In this document: positions 1 to 7,787 of the stretch, in pieces
Layout: the number at the start of each line of letters is the position of its first letter
Numbering within the stretch: the stretch's first letter is position 1
DNA from: Catenulispora yoronensis
Lineage (GTDB): Bacteria; Actinomycetota; Actinomycetes; Streptomycetales; Catenulisporaceae
Assembly (NCBI RefSeq): GCF_039531695.1
Contig: NZ_BAAAQN010000015.1
Span: 104,748-168,747 of the forward strand
DNA length: 64,000 nt
Reading direction: 5' to 3'
The notes under the pieces: model-generated
What the model saw: the letters and a program-made list of their open reading frames with translations, nothing else
Told to the model about the DNA's origin: nothing
Databases searched by the model: none
Position numbers and translations under genes: made by a program

Positions 1-1573
1 GCGCCCAGTGGAACGCCCCGCCGGGGATCTTCGGGATGTGGGTGAACGGCGTCAGGTCCAGCAGCCAGTGCGAGGCGTTGATCGCCGGCCCCAGGTAGGC
101 GATGAAGACCAGGACGCCGAAGACGCCGTAGGCGGCCGGCGTCCACTTCGGCAGCAGTCCGAACAGGGCGACGCCGACGGCCGCGATGATCCACAGCGCG
201 GGGGTCGTGACCAGCCCGGCGCGCAGCATCCGGCCGACCCAGCCCCAGAAGTCCCCCAGCACCGCTCCGGCGCCGATGCCCACGCCGAGGCCGGCGCAGG
301 CCATCACCAGCGCGCTGCCGACCGCCGGGTAGACCAGGTGGCTGCCGGCCCAGGCCAGGCGGCCGGCGGAGCCGGACAGGATCGGCTCGGCCCGGCCGGA
401 GGTCTCCTCGCCGCGCAGCCGCAGGACGGCCTGCACCGCGTAGAAGGCCGCGGCCATTCCCAGGAAGCTGACGGCGGTCGCGAGGTAGGAGTCGGTGAGC
501 CCCTGCACCCCGCCGTAGCGGGCGATGATGTCCTCGACCTGCTTGTTGTCGTTCAGCAGCTGGTCGATGCCCTTGGCCAGGGTGCCCATCACGACGCCGA
601 AGGCCAGCAGCCCGGCCGTCCAGCCGAGCAGCGTCGGCAACTGGAGCCGGCGGCCCAGGCCGTGGACGCCGCGCAGGCCCGGTCCGGCGGCGGGCGGTCC
701 GGGGCGCTGCGGCAGTAGTCCGCCGCCCAGGTCGCGGGCGCCCTGGAGCCGGTATCCGACGGCGGCGGCGACCACGCCGGCGGCCAACGTCAGGCCGATC
801 ACCCACCAGCGGTCCCCGGCCCAGGGGTGCACCCGCTCGATCCAGCCGAACGGCGACAGCCACGCCACCCAGCCGGCGCCGCCGCTGTTCCCGGCCGCGT
901 CGCCGACGGTGCGCAGCAGGTAGGCCAGGCCCAGGATCAGCGCGCCGATCCCGTTGGCGGTGCGCCCGGTCTCGGTGAGCTGCGCTGCGACCGCCTGAGT
1001 GCCGGCGATGGCCACGCCGACGGCGAACAGGCAGGCGCCGAACGCCAGGGCGCCGGCCCAGCCCTCGCCGAGGGCGACCATCACCACGGCGGCCAGCAGG
1101 CCGATGCCGAAGCAGGCGGAGCCGGCGATGACCAGGGCCGCGGTCAGGGGCGCGTTGCGGCCGACGGCGCCGGAGCCGAGCAGCTCCAGCCGGCCGGACT
1201 CCTCCTCGGCGCGGGTGTGCCGGGTGATCAGCAGCATCACCATGATGCCGATCAGCAGGCCGCCGAAGCCGAGCACACGCCAGGCGGTCAGTGCGCCGAG
1301 GCTGTGGGTGTCGTAGAGCGGGCCGTAGAGGGCGCGCAGGGACGGGTTCGAGGAGATGCTGACGGCGAGCTGGTCCCGGTCGGCCTGGGTCGGATACAGC
1401 TGCTTCAGCGAGTAGGCCGTGCTGCCGACGGTGGCCAGCAGGGCGTAGATCCAGACCGGCAGCATGATCCGGTCGCGGCGGGTGCCGAGTTTGATCAGGG
1501 TTCTGAGGCCGCCGTCGGTGGCGCCGCGGCGGGGCTCGGCGGGCTCGGCGGGGCTCGCCTCCGGGCCGCTCAC
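1..1573 (-). CDS. ABC-2 type exporter permease, antibiotic-transport type (C-terminus beyond window)
   Basis: This is the membrane subunit of an ABC exporter of the polyketide-antibiotic type. It reads open from a GTG at 1573 down to base 2, giving about 524 visible codons, and continues past the window edge. The translation has a charged N-terminus, then two sets of hydrophobic segments separated by a basic linker, as in the large duplicated permeases of this family. The visible end contains the phrase LLDLTPFTHIPKIPGG, typical of the last periplasmic loop. The GTG overlaps the TGA of the upstream ATPase gene (GTGA), so the two are translationally coupled. The substrate cannot be read from the sequence; a hydrophobic antibiotic or detoxification role is inference from the family. 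Confidence 0.85.
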   Translation of the reverse strand, partial: MSGPEASPAEPAEPRRGATDGGLRTLIKLGTRRDRIMLPVWIYALLATVGSTAYSLKQLYPTQADRDQLAVSISSNPSLRALYGPLYDTHSLGALTAWRVLGFGGLLIGIMVMLLITRHTRAEEESGRLELLGSGAVGRNAPLTAALVIAGSACFGIGLLAAVVMVALGEGWAGALAFGACLFAVGVAIAGTQAVAAQLTETGRTANGIGALILGLAYLLRTVGDAAGNSGGAGWVAWLSPFGWIERVHPWAGDRWWVIGLTLAAGVVAAAVGYRLQGARDLGGGLLPQRPGPPAAGPGLRGVHGLGRRLQLPTLLGWTAGLLAFGVVMGTLAKGIDQLLNDNKQVEDIIARYGGVQGLTDSYLATAVSFLGMAAAFYAVQAVLRLRGEETSGRAEPILSGSAGRLAWAGSHLVYPAVGSALVMACAGLGVGIGAGAVLGDFWGWVGRMLRAGLVTTPALWIIAAVGVALFGLLPKWTPAAYGVFGVLVFIAYLGPAINASHWLLDLTPFTHIPKIPGGAFHWA

Positions 1574-2466
1574 CGGCCGGCGCCTTCGGGCTCGTAGTGG
1601 CGCAGGAACAGCTCCTCCAGCGTCGGCGGCCGGCTCACCAGGGTCCGGACCCCGACCGCCGTCAGGGCCTTGAGCAGCCCGTCGAGGTGGTCGGTGTCGA
1701 CCTGGCAGCCGACCTTGGCGCCGTCGACCTTCAGGTCGTGGACCCCGGGCAGCGCCTCGATCCCGGACGGCGGCCCGCTCAGCTCGGCCTCGACGGTGGT
1801 GCGGGTCAGGTGCCGCAGCTCGGCGAGCGTGCCGGTCTCGACGCTCTGGCCGGCGCGGATGATGTTCACCCGGTCGCAGAGGGCTTCGACCTCGGACAGG
1901 ATGTGGCTGGACAGCAGGATCGTGCGGCCGCGGCGGCGCTCGTCGGCGACGCACTGCCGGAAGACGTCCTCCATCAGCGGGTCCAGGCCGGAGGTCGGCT
2001 CGTCGAAGATCAGCAGCTCCACGTCGGAGGCCAGGGCGGCGATCAGGGCCACCTTCTGGCGGTTGCCCTTCGAGTACTGGCCGCCCTTCTTGGTGGGATC
2101 CAGTTCGAAGCGCTCCAGCAGGTCCGCGCGGCGTTTCGCGTCGACTCCGCCATGCAGGCCGCCCAACAGGTCGATAACCTCTCCTCCGGAGAGGTTGCGC
2201 CACAGCGTGACGTCGCCGGGGACGTACGCCAGCCGCTTGTGCAGCGCCACCCGGTCCCGCCAGGGGTCGCCGCCGAGCAGGGTCGCGGTGCCGGAGTCGG
2301 CGCGGATCAGGCCCAGCAGCACCCGGATGGTCGTCGACTTCCCGGCCCCGTTGGGGCCCAGGAAGCCCAGGACTTCGCCCTCTTCGACGGCCAGGTCCAG
2401 GCCGTCGAGCGCACGGGTCCGGCCGAACGTCTTCACCAGGCCGGACGCGCTGATCGCTGTCGTCAT
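1570..2466 (-). CDS. ABC transporter ATP-binding protein (antibiotic exporter type)
   Basis: The protein has 298 residues and is the cytoplasmic ATPase that powers the permease encoded just downstream. Walker A is GPNGAGKST (about 37-45), Walker B is LLIFDEPT (about 151-158), and the switch His lies in LLSSH. The signature is YSKGNRQK (about 131-138) rather than LSGGQ, as in the daunorubicin/tetronasin-type DrrA-like group. A regulatory C-terminal extension follows the ATPase core. The ATG at 2466 has a GAGG-like ribosome site just upstream. The gene is transcribed divergently from the GbsR/MarR-type regulator at 2542, across a 75-base intergenic region with an inverted repeat, so local control by that regulator is likely. 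Confidence 0.93.
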   Translation of the reverse strand: MTTAISASGLVKTFGRTRALDGLDLAVEEGEVLGFLGPNGAGKSTTIRVLLGLIRADSGTATLLGGDPWRDRVALHKRLAYVPGDVTLWRNLSGGEVIDLLGGLHGGVDAKRRADLLERFELDPTKKGGQYSKGNRQKVALIAALASDVELLIFDEPTSGLDPLMEDVFRQCVADERRRGRTILLSSHILSEVEALCDRVNIIRAGQSVETGTLAELRHLTRTTVEAELSGPPSGIEALPGVHDLKVDGAKVGCQVDTDHLDGLLKALTAVGVRTLVSRPPTLEELFLRHYEPEGAGR

Positions 2467-2486
2467 AGCCCTCAGGCTACTCCAAC

Positions 2487-2513
2487 TTTCAGAATTTTGT
2501 GAATGTTATGAAA
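2487..2513. promoter_or_regulatory. Imperfect inverted repeat in divergent ABC exporter/regulator promoter
   Basis: The 27-base element has arms TTTCA and TGAAA, extended by AA/TT after one mismatch, and is AT-rich in an otherwise GC-rich region. It sits midway between the divergent ATPase and regulator starts, where a MarR/GbsR-type dimer would be expected to bind. The operator role is inference. Confidence 0.45.
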
Positions 2514-2541
2514 TCGCGAGGAGGGGCGCTATTTTGGGGTC

Positions 2542-3129
2542 ATGAGCACGGACCAAGCCCCCGGCCCGGACCCGGCCCAGCTGCTGGCGTACATCGAGCG
2601 CTTCGCCAGCACGCTGAGCGACAGCGGCATCCCGCGGATGCCGGCCCGGGTGTTCGCCGCCCTGCTCACCGCCGACGACGGCCGCCTGACCTCGCAGCAG
2701 CTCGCCGGGATGCTGGACATCTCCCCGGCCGCCGTCTCCGGCGCCATCCGCTACCTGAGCCAGGTCGGCCTGGTGACCCGGGAGCGCGAACCGGGTTCGC
2801 GCCGCGACCGCTATCGGGTGCTGGACGAGGTGTGGCAGGAGGCGATCCTCCAGCGCGACGCCATCCTGGTCCGCTGGGAGACCAGCCTGGCCGAGGGCGT
2901 CGCCGTGGTCGGCGCGGAGAGCCCGGCCGGCCGGCGGCTCGCGGAGTCGGTGGTGATGTTCCAGTTCCTGCGCGGCGAGCTGCCGGGCCTGCTCAAGCGC
3001 TGGTACGAGCAGCGGGCGGAGCTGCGGGCCGCGGCGACGCGGGACGACGCGGTCGGGCGGGCGCTGGCGGCGCATCCGGAGCCGCATCCGGAGGCGGAGG
3101 CGGAGGCGCATCCGGAGGCGGAACACTGA
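2542..3129 (+). CDS. GbsR/MarR-family winged-helix regulator
   Basis: This 195-residue protein has a winged-helix DNA-binding domain around residues 45-95, with a recognition segment LAGMLDISPAAVSGAIRYL followed by a wing with EREPGSRRDRY. The C-terminal half is helical, as in GbsR-type MarR relatives. It is divergent from the ABC exporter operon and is likely its local repressor; the ligand is unknown. The last 20 residues are a low-complexity Pro-Glu-Ala-His repeat coded by a short tandem DNA repeat (about 3070-3125), probably outside the folded domain. Confidence 0.85.
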   Translation: MSTDQAPGPDPAQLLAYIERFASTLSDSGIPRMPARVFAALLTADDGRLTSQQLAGMLDISPAAVSGAIRYLSQVGLVTREREPGSRRDRYRVLDEVWQEAILQRDAILVRWETSLAEGVAVVGAESPAGRRLAESVVMFQFLRGELPGLLKRWYEQRAELRAAATRDDAVGRALAAHPEPHPEAEAEAHPEAEH

Positions 3130-3186
3130 TCGCCATGGACGACGCCACGACCCTCGCGGTACTCGGCGGCCCGGTGGCGCGGATGC

Positions 3187-3903
3187 TCAGTTCGTAGGGT
3201 TCGTAGGGCTCGTAGGACTCGTAGGGCTCCCGGCCCTCCCGGCACCCGCCGAGGCCGCCGGGCCCACCGGGCTCCGCACGGCCAGCCCGGCGAACCGCGC
3301 CTCGGTGTCGTGCAGCATCCGTTGCCGCTGCTCGGCGGTGCGGTCCGTGACGCGATCGTAGTTCACCCACGTCAGGCTTTTGACGCCGATCTTGCCGAAC
3401 GTCCCCTTGAACAGGATCTTCGTCAGCGGATCGCGGAACCACCACCGGTAGGCCTTGTCCGGCGTCGTCATCACCGACAGGACCGTGACGCCGGACAGGC
3501 GCGGCATCAGGCTGCGGAAGGGGTTGCCCTTCGCCCCGGGCAGCTCCTCGAACACCACGCCCTTGGTGAGCACGCGGTCGAGGAACCCCTTGGTCGCGGC
3601 CGGCATCGCCTCCCACCAGACCGGGAACGCGAATACGAGGTGGTCGGCCGCCAGCAGGCGCCGCTGGTAGTCGGCGACCCTCGGGTCCACGACCCCGGCC
3701 TGCCGCCAGGCCGCCAGGTCGGCGGCGGTCATCGCGGGCGCGAAGCCGTCGGCGGCCAGATCGACGAGGTCGACGTCGTGCCCGGCGGCCTCCAGGCCGC
3801 GGATCGCCGCGGCGGTGACGGCCGCCGTGAAGCTGCGGCGGTGGGGGACGTTGTCGGCCGAGGCCAGCGTGTAGGGATGATCGAGGACTATCAGGACCCG
3901 CAC
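3187..3903 (-). CDS. NAD(P)H:quinone oxidoreductase-like flavodoxin-fold protein
   Basis: The protein has 238 residues and belongs to the NQO/MdaB flavodoxin-like family, which reduces quinones with NAD(P)H using FMN or FAD. The N-terminus VRVLIVLDHPYT is the first beta strand and flavin phosphate loop. HLVFAFPVWWEAMPAATKGFLDRV is interrupted in the usual place for this family by the flavin-contact Trp pair. The start is placed at GTG 3903, which has GAGGAG about 6 bases upstream, rather than at the longer frame that runs into the operator. The C-terminus ends in a repetitive SPTSPTNPTN tail coded by a tandem repeat. The gene is divergent from a MarR regulator, which suggests redox or electrophile-responsive expression. 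Confidence 0.85.
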   Translation of the reverse strand: MRVLIVLDHPYTLASADNVPHRRSFTAAVTAAAIRGLEAAGHDVDLVDLAADGFAPAMTAADLAAWRQAGVVDPRVADYQRRLLAADHLVFAFPVWWEAMPAATKGFLDRVLTKGVVFEELPGAKGNPFRSLMPRLSGVTVLSVMTTPDKAYRWWFRDPLTKILFKGTFGKIGVKSLTWVNYDRVTDRTAEQRQRMLHDTEARFAGLAVRSPVGPAASAGAGRAGSPTSPTSPTNPTN

Positions 3904-3942
3904 AGGGACTCCTCGGAGCGACCGGCCGGAACCGCATGACTG

Positions 3943-3962
3943 TTGCATCTGCAACGGTTGCA
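3943..3962. promoter_or_regulatory. Nested dyad operator between quinone reductase and MarR gene
   Basis: Two overlapping dyads are visible: TTGCA-TC-TGCAA (3943-3954) and TGCAAC-G-GTTGCA (3950-3962). A further GTTGC follows at about 3972. The position between divergent quinone reductase and MarR starts is typical of a MarR autoregulatory operator. Binding is inferred. Confidence 0.6.
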
Positions 3963-4005
3963 TTCAAAACTGTTGCCTGTCAAACCGGCCCGTTATCCTG
4001 GGCCC

Positions 4006-4467
4006 ATGGACGTGCCCCAGTTCCCCGACGACCAGGCCACGCTCTGGTACCTGATCCGCCGCGTCGCGGGCTTGCTCGACCGCGGCGGCGAAGCGCTGTT
4101 CCAGCGGGAGCTCGGCATCTCGCTGGCCCAGTTCCTCGTGCTGTCGGTCGTCGACGCGCACCCCGGGCCGCTGAACCAGCAGACCGTCGCCGACCGGCTC
4201 GGACTGACCAAGGGCACGGTCAGCCGGCAGATCGACAACGCGGTGTCGGCCGGGCTGATGACGGTGACCGTGGCACCGCGGAACCGGCGGGAGAACGTCG
4301 TCACGCTCACCGCCGCCGGCACGGAGCTGGTGCGGCGCGGCGACGCGGCGTTCGAACGGGAGGGCGCGGCCAGCCGGCCGGAGCTCGATCCGGCCGACGT
4401 TCAGGCCACGATCAGGGTGCTGACGGCGATGAACGCCGCGCTCTCACACCTTCACGCTCCGCGGTAA
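4006..4467 (+). CDS. MarR-family transcriptional regulator
   Basis: The 153-residue protein has the usual MarR length and layout: N-terminal dimerisation helix, winged helix-turn-helix with QQTVADRLGLTKGTVSRQID, and the wing APRNRRENVVTLTAAG, followed by C-terminal dimerisation helices. ATG 4006 fits the family N-terminus; upstream in-frame codons run through the operator and are rejected. It is divergent from the quinone reductase, so it probably represses that gene and itself. The 3' end overlaps the tail-to-tail response-regulator gene by 24 bases. Confidence 0.9.
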   Translation: MDVPQFPDDQATLWYLIRRVAGLLDRGGEALFQRELGISLAQFLVLSVVDAHPGPLNQQTVADRLGLTKGTVSRQIDNAVSAGLMTVTVAPRNRRENVVTLTAAGTELVRRGDAAFEREGAASRPELDPADVQATIRVLTAMNAALSHLHAPR

Positions 4468-5118
4468 CTCGGCGTCGGCCACGTAGCCGATCCCGCGCAC
4501 CGTGCGGATCAGGTCCGGCACCCCGAGCTTGGCGCGCAGCGTGGCTATGTGCACCTCCAGGGTCCGGTTCGCCGACTTCTCCGTGGTGTGCCAGACCTTG
4601 CGCAGTATCAACTCCCGGCACAGCACCGCGCCCGGAGTGCTGGCCAGCAGGTGCAGCAGGTCGAACTCCTTACGGGTCAGCACCACCGGCTGGCCGTGGA
4701 CGTTCACCCGGCGCTCGTCGGCGTCCACCACCACCGGACCGACGCCGAGGTGGTCCGGACGGTCGGCCGGGGCCCGGACCGCGGCCCGGATCCGAGTGGT
4801 CAGCTCGGTCAGGCCGTACGGCTTCACCACGAAGTCGTCGACGCCCAGCCGGCGGCCCTCGATCCACAGCCCGCGGTCGGCGCGCGCGGTGATCGCCACC
4901 AGCGCGGCGTCGGTGCGGCGCCGGATGCGCTCGCACAGCGCCAACGACTCCTCGTCGAGCAGCCCGAGGTCAATGAGCACTGCGTGCGGCGAGAACGCCG
5001 CCATCCCGGGCAGGTCGTCGGCACGCAGCCGGCGCACCGCGAACCCGTCCAGGCGCAGTGCGTTGTCCAATGCCGGCTGCGGTCGGTCATCCCTGCGACC
5101 AGCCACCACAAGCCTCAT
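4444..5118 (-). CDS. OmpR-type response regulator, orphan
   Basis: A 224-residue winged-helix response regulator. The receiver domain has acidic residues near 10-11, the likely phosphoacceptor Asp50 in VLIDLGLLD, and the conserved Lys98 in FVVKPYG. The C-terminal OmpR/PhoB DNA-binding domain contains LTRKEFDLLHLLA and NRTLEVHIATLRAKL, ending in the family phrase IRTVRGIGYV. The REC N-terminus is less canonical than usual, so phosphorylation may be weak. No histidine kinase gene lies beside it. Its upstream region carries a perfect dyad at 5189. Confidence 0.88.
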   Translation of the reverse strand: MRLVVAGRRDDRPQPALDNALRLDGFAVRRLRADDLPGMAAFSPHAVLIDLGLLDEESLALCERIRRRTDAALVAITARADRGLWIEGRRLGVDDFVVKPYGLTELTTRIRAAVRAPADRPDHLGVGPVVVDADERRVNVHGQPVVLTRKEFDLLHLLASTPGAVLCRELILRKVWHTTEKSANRTLEVHIATLRAKLGVPDLIRTVRGIGYVADAELPRSVKV

Positions 5119-5188
5119 CGCTTGTCACCTCACAGCGCTCGCGCGTTTGGCGCGGACGAACACAAGACGAACAATCAGGGGGTCATTC

Positions 5189-5203
5189 GTTAATCATGTT
5201 AAC
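5189..5203. promoter_or_regulatory. Perfect dyad upstream of orphan response regulator
   Basis: GTTAA-TCATG-TTAAC lies 70 bases upstream of the response-regulator start in an AT-richer patch. It could be the autoregulatory site of the OmpR-type protein, although OmpR sites are more often direct repeats. Confidence 0.4.
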
Positions 5204-5447
5204 CAGGGTCCTGTCATTCTCCTCACCCACAGTGCCCGATTGCAATACCGCGCGTGCAGGAAATCTCAAGCCGGCCTCAAACCCGCCAGCGGCCCCACCG
5301 GGGCCCAGCGGGGCCGATCGGGCGCCCCCGGGCCGCCGACCGGGCACTGATCTGCGGCGCGACAGATCGGCGGCCGCACTTGAGAACCGGTGGAGGATGC
5401 CGCATCCGCGCCATTGGTCACGGCATCGGGCAAACTGAGCGGATGTA

Positions 5448-5485
5448 GTCCGACAAGCGGACGACCACCAGTCCAACAACTGGAC
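5448..5485. promoter_or_regulatory. Twin dyads, candidate BlaI-type operators
   Basis: Two copies of the same 15-base dyad (consensus GTCCr-ACAAs-yGGAC) lie 23 bases apart, about two helical turns, upstream of a small membrane protein gene and the BlaI/M56 genes. A repeated operator on one helical face is what a dimeric winged-helix repressor such as the downstream BlaI protein would use; the assignment is inference. Confidence 0.45.
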
Positions 5486-5569
5486 CACGCGAGTGGCTCG
5501 TTCGGCGCCGCGCGCCGCCGTGACGTGGTTGGGCCCGGTTCGGCGCGCGCCTTCGGAGATCGTGGCGGC

Positions 5570-5920
5570 ATGCTCGTCGACGCCTCGTATCTCGCGTGGG
5601 TCCGGCCCGCGCGCCGGGTCCACTTCGCCTTGTCCGTGGGGATGACCCTCACCGGCGTCGTGCTCACCATGTCCGGTCTGATCGGGAGCCGGGGGTCGGC
5701 GGCGGTGACCGCGCCGGTGACCGCGCCGGTGGAGCGGACCGCGGACCTGTCGGTTGTCGGCGGGACGGGGGTCGGCGGGACGGGCTCGAAGGTGCCGCCG
5801 CCCTCGCCCTCGGCCAGTGCGCGGCCGCGTCCGAAGCCGAAGCCGCGTCCCCGGCCGTCTCCGGTGGAGCAGGAGCCGGGGCCGGAGCCCGGCTCGGTGA
5901 CGCCCGCGCCAAAGCACTGA
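5570..5920 (+). CDS. Small membrane protein with Pro-rich basic tail (hypothetical)
   Basis: No family is recognised. The 116-residue product has one hydrophobic segment (about residues 21-41, FALSVGMTLTGVVLTMSGLI), then a linker with repeated TAPV and VGGTG units, and a tail of alternating basic residues and prolines (RPRPKPKPRPRPSP). Such a tail would suit an envelope-spanning or wall-contacting segment. The ATG at 5570 has GGAGAT about ten bases upstream. It sits between the twin dyads and the BlaI gene, so it may be part of the same regulated unit. Coding status is moderately supported. Confidence 0.45.
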   Translation: MLVDASYLAWVRPARRVHFALSVGMTLTGVVLTMSGLIGSRGSAAVTAPVTAPVERTADLSVVGGTGVGGTGSKVPPPSPSASARPRPKPKPRPRPSPVEQEPGPEPGSVTPAPKH

Positions 5921-5956
5921 TTCCCGGAGCGACCAGCGTGGATTAGGCTTGCGGGC

Positions 5957-6349
5957 GTGGCGATGCGACAACTCGGAGATCTCGAAGCCGCCGTCATGGA
6001 CCGGATATGGCGGCGCAATCGCCCGGTGCTGGTCCGTGACGTGCTCGACGACCTCAACACCGACCGCGCGCTCGCCTACACGACCGTGATGACGGTGATG
6101 GACAAGCTGCACCGCAAGGGCTGGCTGCGCCGGCAGCCGCAGGGCCGGGCGTACGTCTACGAGGCGGTCGCCTCCCGCGAGTCGTACACCGCGCGCCTGA
6201 TGCGGGACGCCTGGGCCACCAGCGACAACCAGGCCGTCGCGTTCGTCCACTTCCTGGAGCAGCTCTCGGACGACGAGGCCCGGGCCCTGCGCGCCGCCTT
6301 GGAGATCTTCCCGCCGGAGCCCGAGCCCCAGGCGGACCCCCGGCAGTGA
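5957..6349 (+). CDS. BlaI/MecI/CopY-family repressor
   Basis: A 130-residue winged-helix protein of the BlaI/MecI family. The DNA-binding segment contains LGDLEAAVMDRIWRRNRPVLVRDVLDDL and the family phrase AYTTVMTVMDKLHRKGWL, followed by the wing RRQPQGRAYVYEA. The C-terminal helix carries the dimerisation and cleavage region. The start is GTG 5957, with ATG 5963 as an alternative. It overlaps the next gene by four bases and is paired with an M56 peptidase, the typical arrangement in which the membrane peptidase triggers repressor inactivation. Confidence 0.9.
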   Translation: MAMRQLGDLEAAVMDRIWRRNRPVLVRDVLDDLNTDRALAYTTVMTVMDKLHRKGWLRRQPQGRAYVYEAVASRESYTARLMRDAWATSDNQAVAFVHFLEQLSDDEARALRAALEIFPPEPEPQADPRQ

Positions 6350-7716
6350 TAGCGGCACTGATCCTCGGCCTGTACGCGGTGGCCGTGGCCCTGTTCGCCC
6401 CGGCGCTGCTGGCCCGCTTCTGGCCCTCCGACCGCGCGCCCCGGCTGACGGTGCTGCTGCTGCAGATCCTGAGCTGCTCGTTCCTGGCCGCCTCGGTCGG
6501 CGCCGGGCTCGCGCTGGCGCTGACTCTGGTCGAGGGGCTGTCCGAGCTGAGCCCGGCGCTGGACCGCTGCGCCGACACTCTGCCCGTCGGCGAGCACAGC
6601 TCGGTGGCGACCTGGGTGGGCCACATCGGCCTGGTCTCGGCCGGCGCGCTGGTGCTGCGGATCCTGTACTGCCTGCTGGTGACGTTCGGCCGGGCCCGGC
6701 TGCGCCGCCGGGCGCACCTGCGGGTCCTGCGGATGCTGGCCACCCGCGACGAGGAACTCGGGGTCCTGGTCCTGGACCACCCGGCGCCGGCCTGCTACTG
6801 CCTCCCGGGCGACATCGTCATCACGACCGGCGCGCTGTCCCGGCTCAACGCCACGCAGCTGGAGGCGGTGCTGCTGCACGAGCGGGCGCACGTCTCCGGC
6901 CACCACCACGTGGTCATCGCCCTGGCGGCGGCGATCGGGCGCACGGTGCCGCACGTGCGGCTGCTGACCTACGCGGAGCGCGAGACGCGGCGGCTGGTGG
7001 AGCTGATCGCCGACGACGCGGCGGTGGCGCGGACCAGCGCCCCGGCGGTCGCGGCGGCGCTGGCGGTGATCGGGACCGGGCACGCGCCCGACCTGGACCC
7101 CACGGCGACGCCGATGCCGATGCTCCTGCCCGCGCTGACGCCGGACCGGGGTACTGCGGGTCCCGATGGCGCTGCGGGCGAGGTCAGGACTGGTTCGGGG
7201 GCGGCGGGCCGGGAAGGTGCGACCGGCGCGACCGGCTCGAAGGGTGCGGCTGGCGGGGCAGGCTCGAAGGGTCCGGCCGGCGCAGCGGCCAGAGTCGGCG
7301 CGGCAGGCTCGAAGGGTGCGGCTGGCACGGCTGCCAAGGCCGCCCCGGTGCCGTCCCCCAACACCGCCTTCACCGCCGACCCGAGCACGCTGAGCATCGA
7401 CTCCTCGCCGACCCTGCGCCGCGTGCGCCGCCTGCTGCGGCTGGACCGCGCCCTCACCGGCCGGGCCCGCGCGCTGAGCCTGACCGCCGCCGTCTTCATG
7501 ATCGCGCTCCCGATCACGCTGATCGGTGTCTCCGGCGCGTCGCTGATCACCCACTGTCCGCCCGACACTGAGGACCACGACGCGGGCCCGGCGGCGGTGA
7601 CCGCCGTGTTCCTCGACGCCGACGCTCCCGTTGGCTGCGGCGCGTCGGTCGACTGCTGGCCGCACCTCCCGGCGCCGAACTCGCGGATCCAGCCCTTGGC
7701 GGACATCGCGCACTGA
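6346..7716 (+). CDS. M56-family membrane metallopeptidase (BlaR1-like, no sensor domain) with collagen-like insert
   Basis: The 456-residue product has several N-terminal membrane segments and the zinc motif HERAH (His178, Glu179, His182) in LLHERAHVSGHHH. This is the M56 peptidase that partners with BlaI. Unlike BlaR1 it lacks a penicillin-binding sensor domain. Residues about 265-330 are a Gly-X-Y-like insertion with repeats such as GSKGAAG, followed by a basic region and a final membrane segment. GTG 6346 overlaps the BlaI stop, so the two are translationally coupled. The probable job is to sense an envelope signal and release BlaI repression; the signal is unknown. Confidence 0.88.
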   Translation: MIAALILGLYAVAVALFAPALLARFWPSDRAPRLTVLLLQILSCSFLAASVGAGLALALTLVEGLSELSPALDRCADTLPVGEHSSVATWVGHIGLVSAGALVLRILYCLLVTFGRARLRRRAHLRVLRMLATRDEELGVLVLDHPAPACYCLPGDIVITTGALSRLNATQLEAVLLHERAHVSGHHHVVIALAAAIGRTVPHVRLLTYAERETRRLVELIADDAAVARTSAPAVAAALAVIGTGHAPDLDPTATPMPMLLPALTPDRGTAGPDGAAGEVRTGSGAAGREGATGATGSKGAAGGAGSKGPAGAAARVGAAGSKGAAGTAAKAAPVPSPNTAFTADPSTLSIDSSPTLRRVRRLLRLDRALTGRARALSLTAAVFMIALPITLIGVSGASLITHCPPDTEDHDAGPAAVTAVFLDADAPVGCGASVDCWPHLPAPNSRIQPLADIAH

Positions 7717-7787
7717 ATCAGCGTTGTACGATACGGAGCACGCGGCCAGGAGCGACCTGGGCGTGTCCCCGCAGGCAGGGTGAGGAC

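Larger units (their letters stand above)
5119..5569. other. Intergenic region with three perfect dyads
   Basis: These 451 bases hold no convincing gene. Near the response-regulator start is a perfect 15-base dyad GTTAA-TCATG-TTAAC (5189-5203). Closer to the plus-strand genes are two related dyads, GTCCG-ACAAG-CGGAC (5448-5462) and GTCCA-ACAAC-TGGAC (5471-5485), 23 bases apart. The segment between (about 5280-5440) is GC-rich with nothing recognised. Confidence 0.6.
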
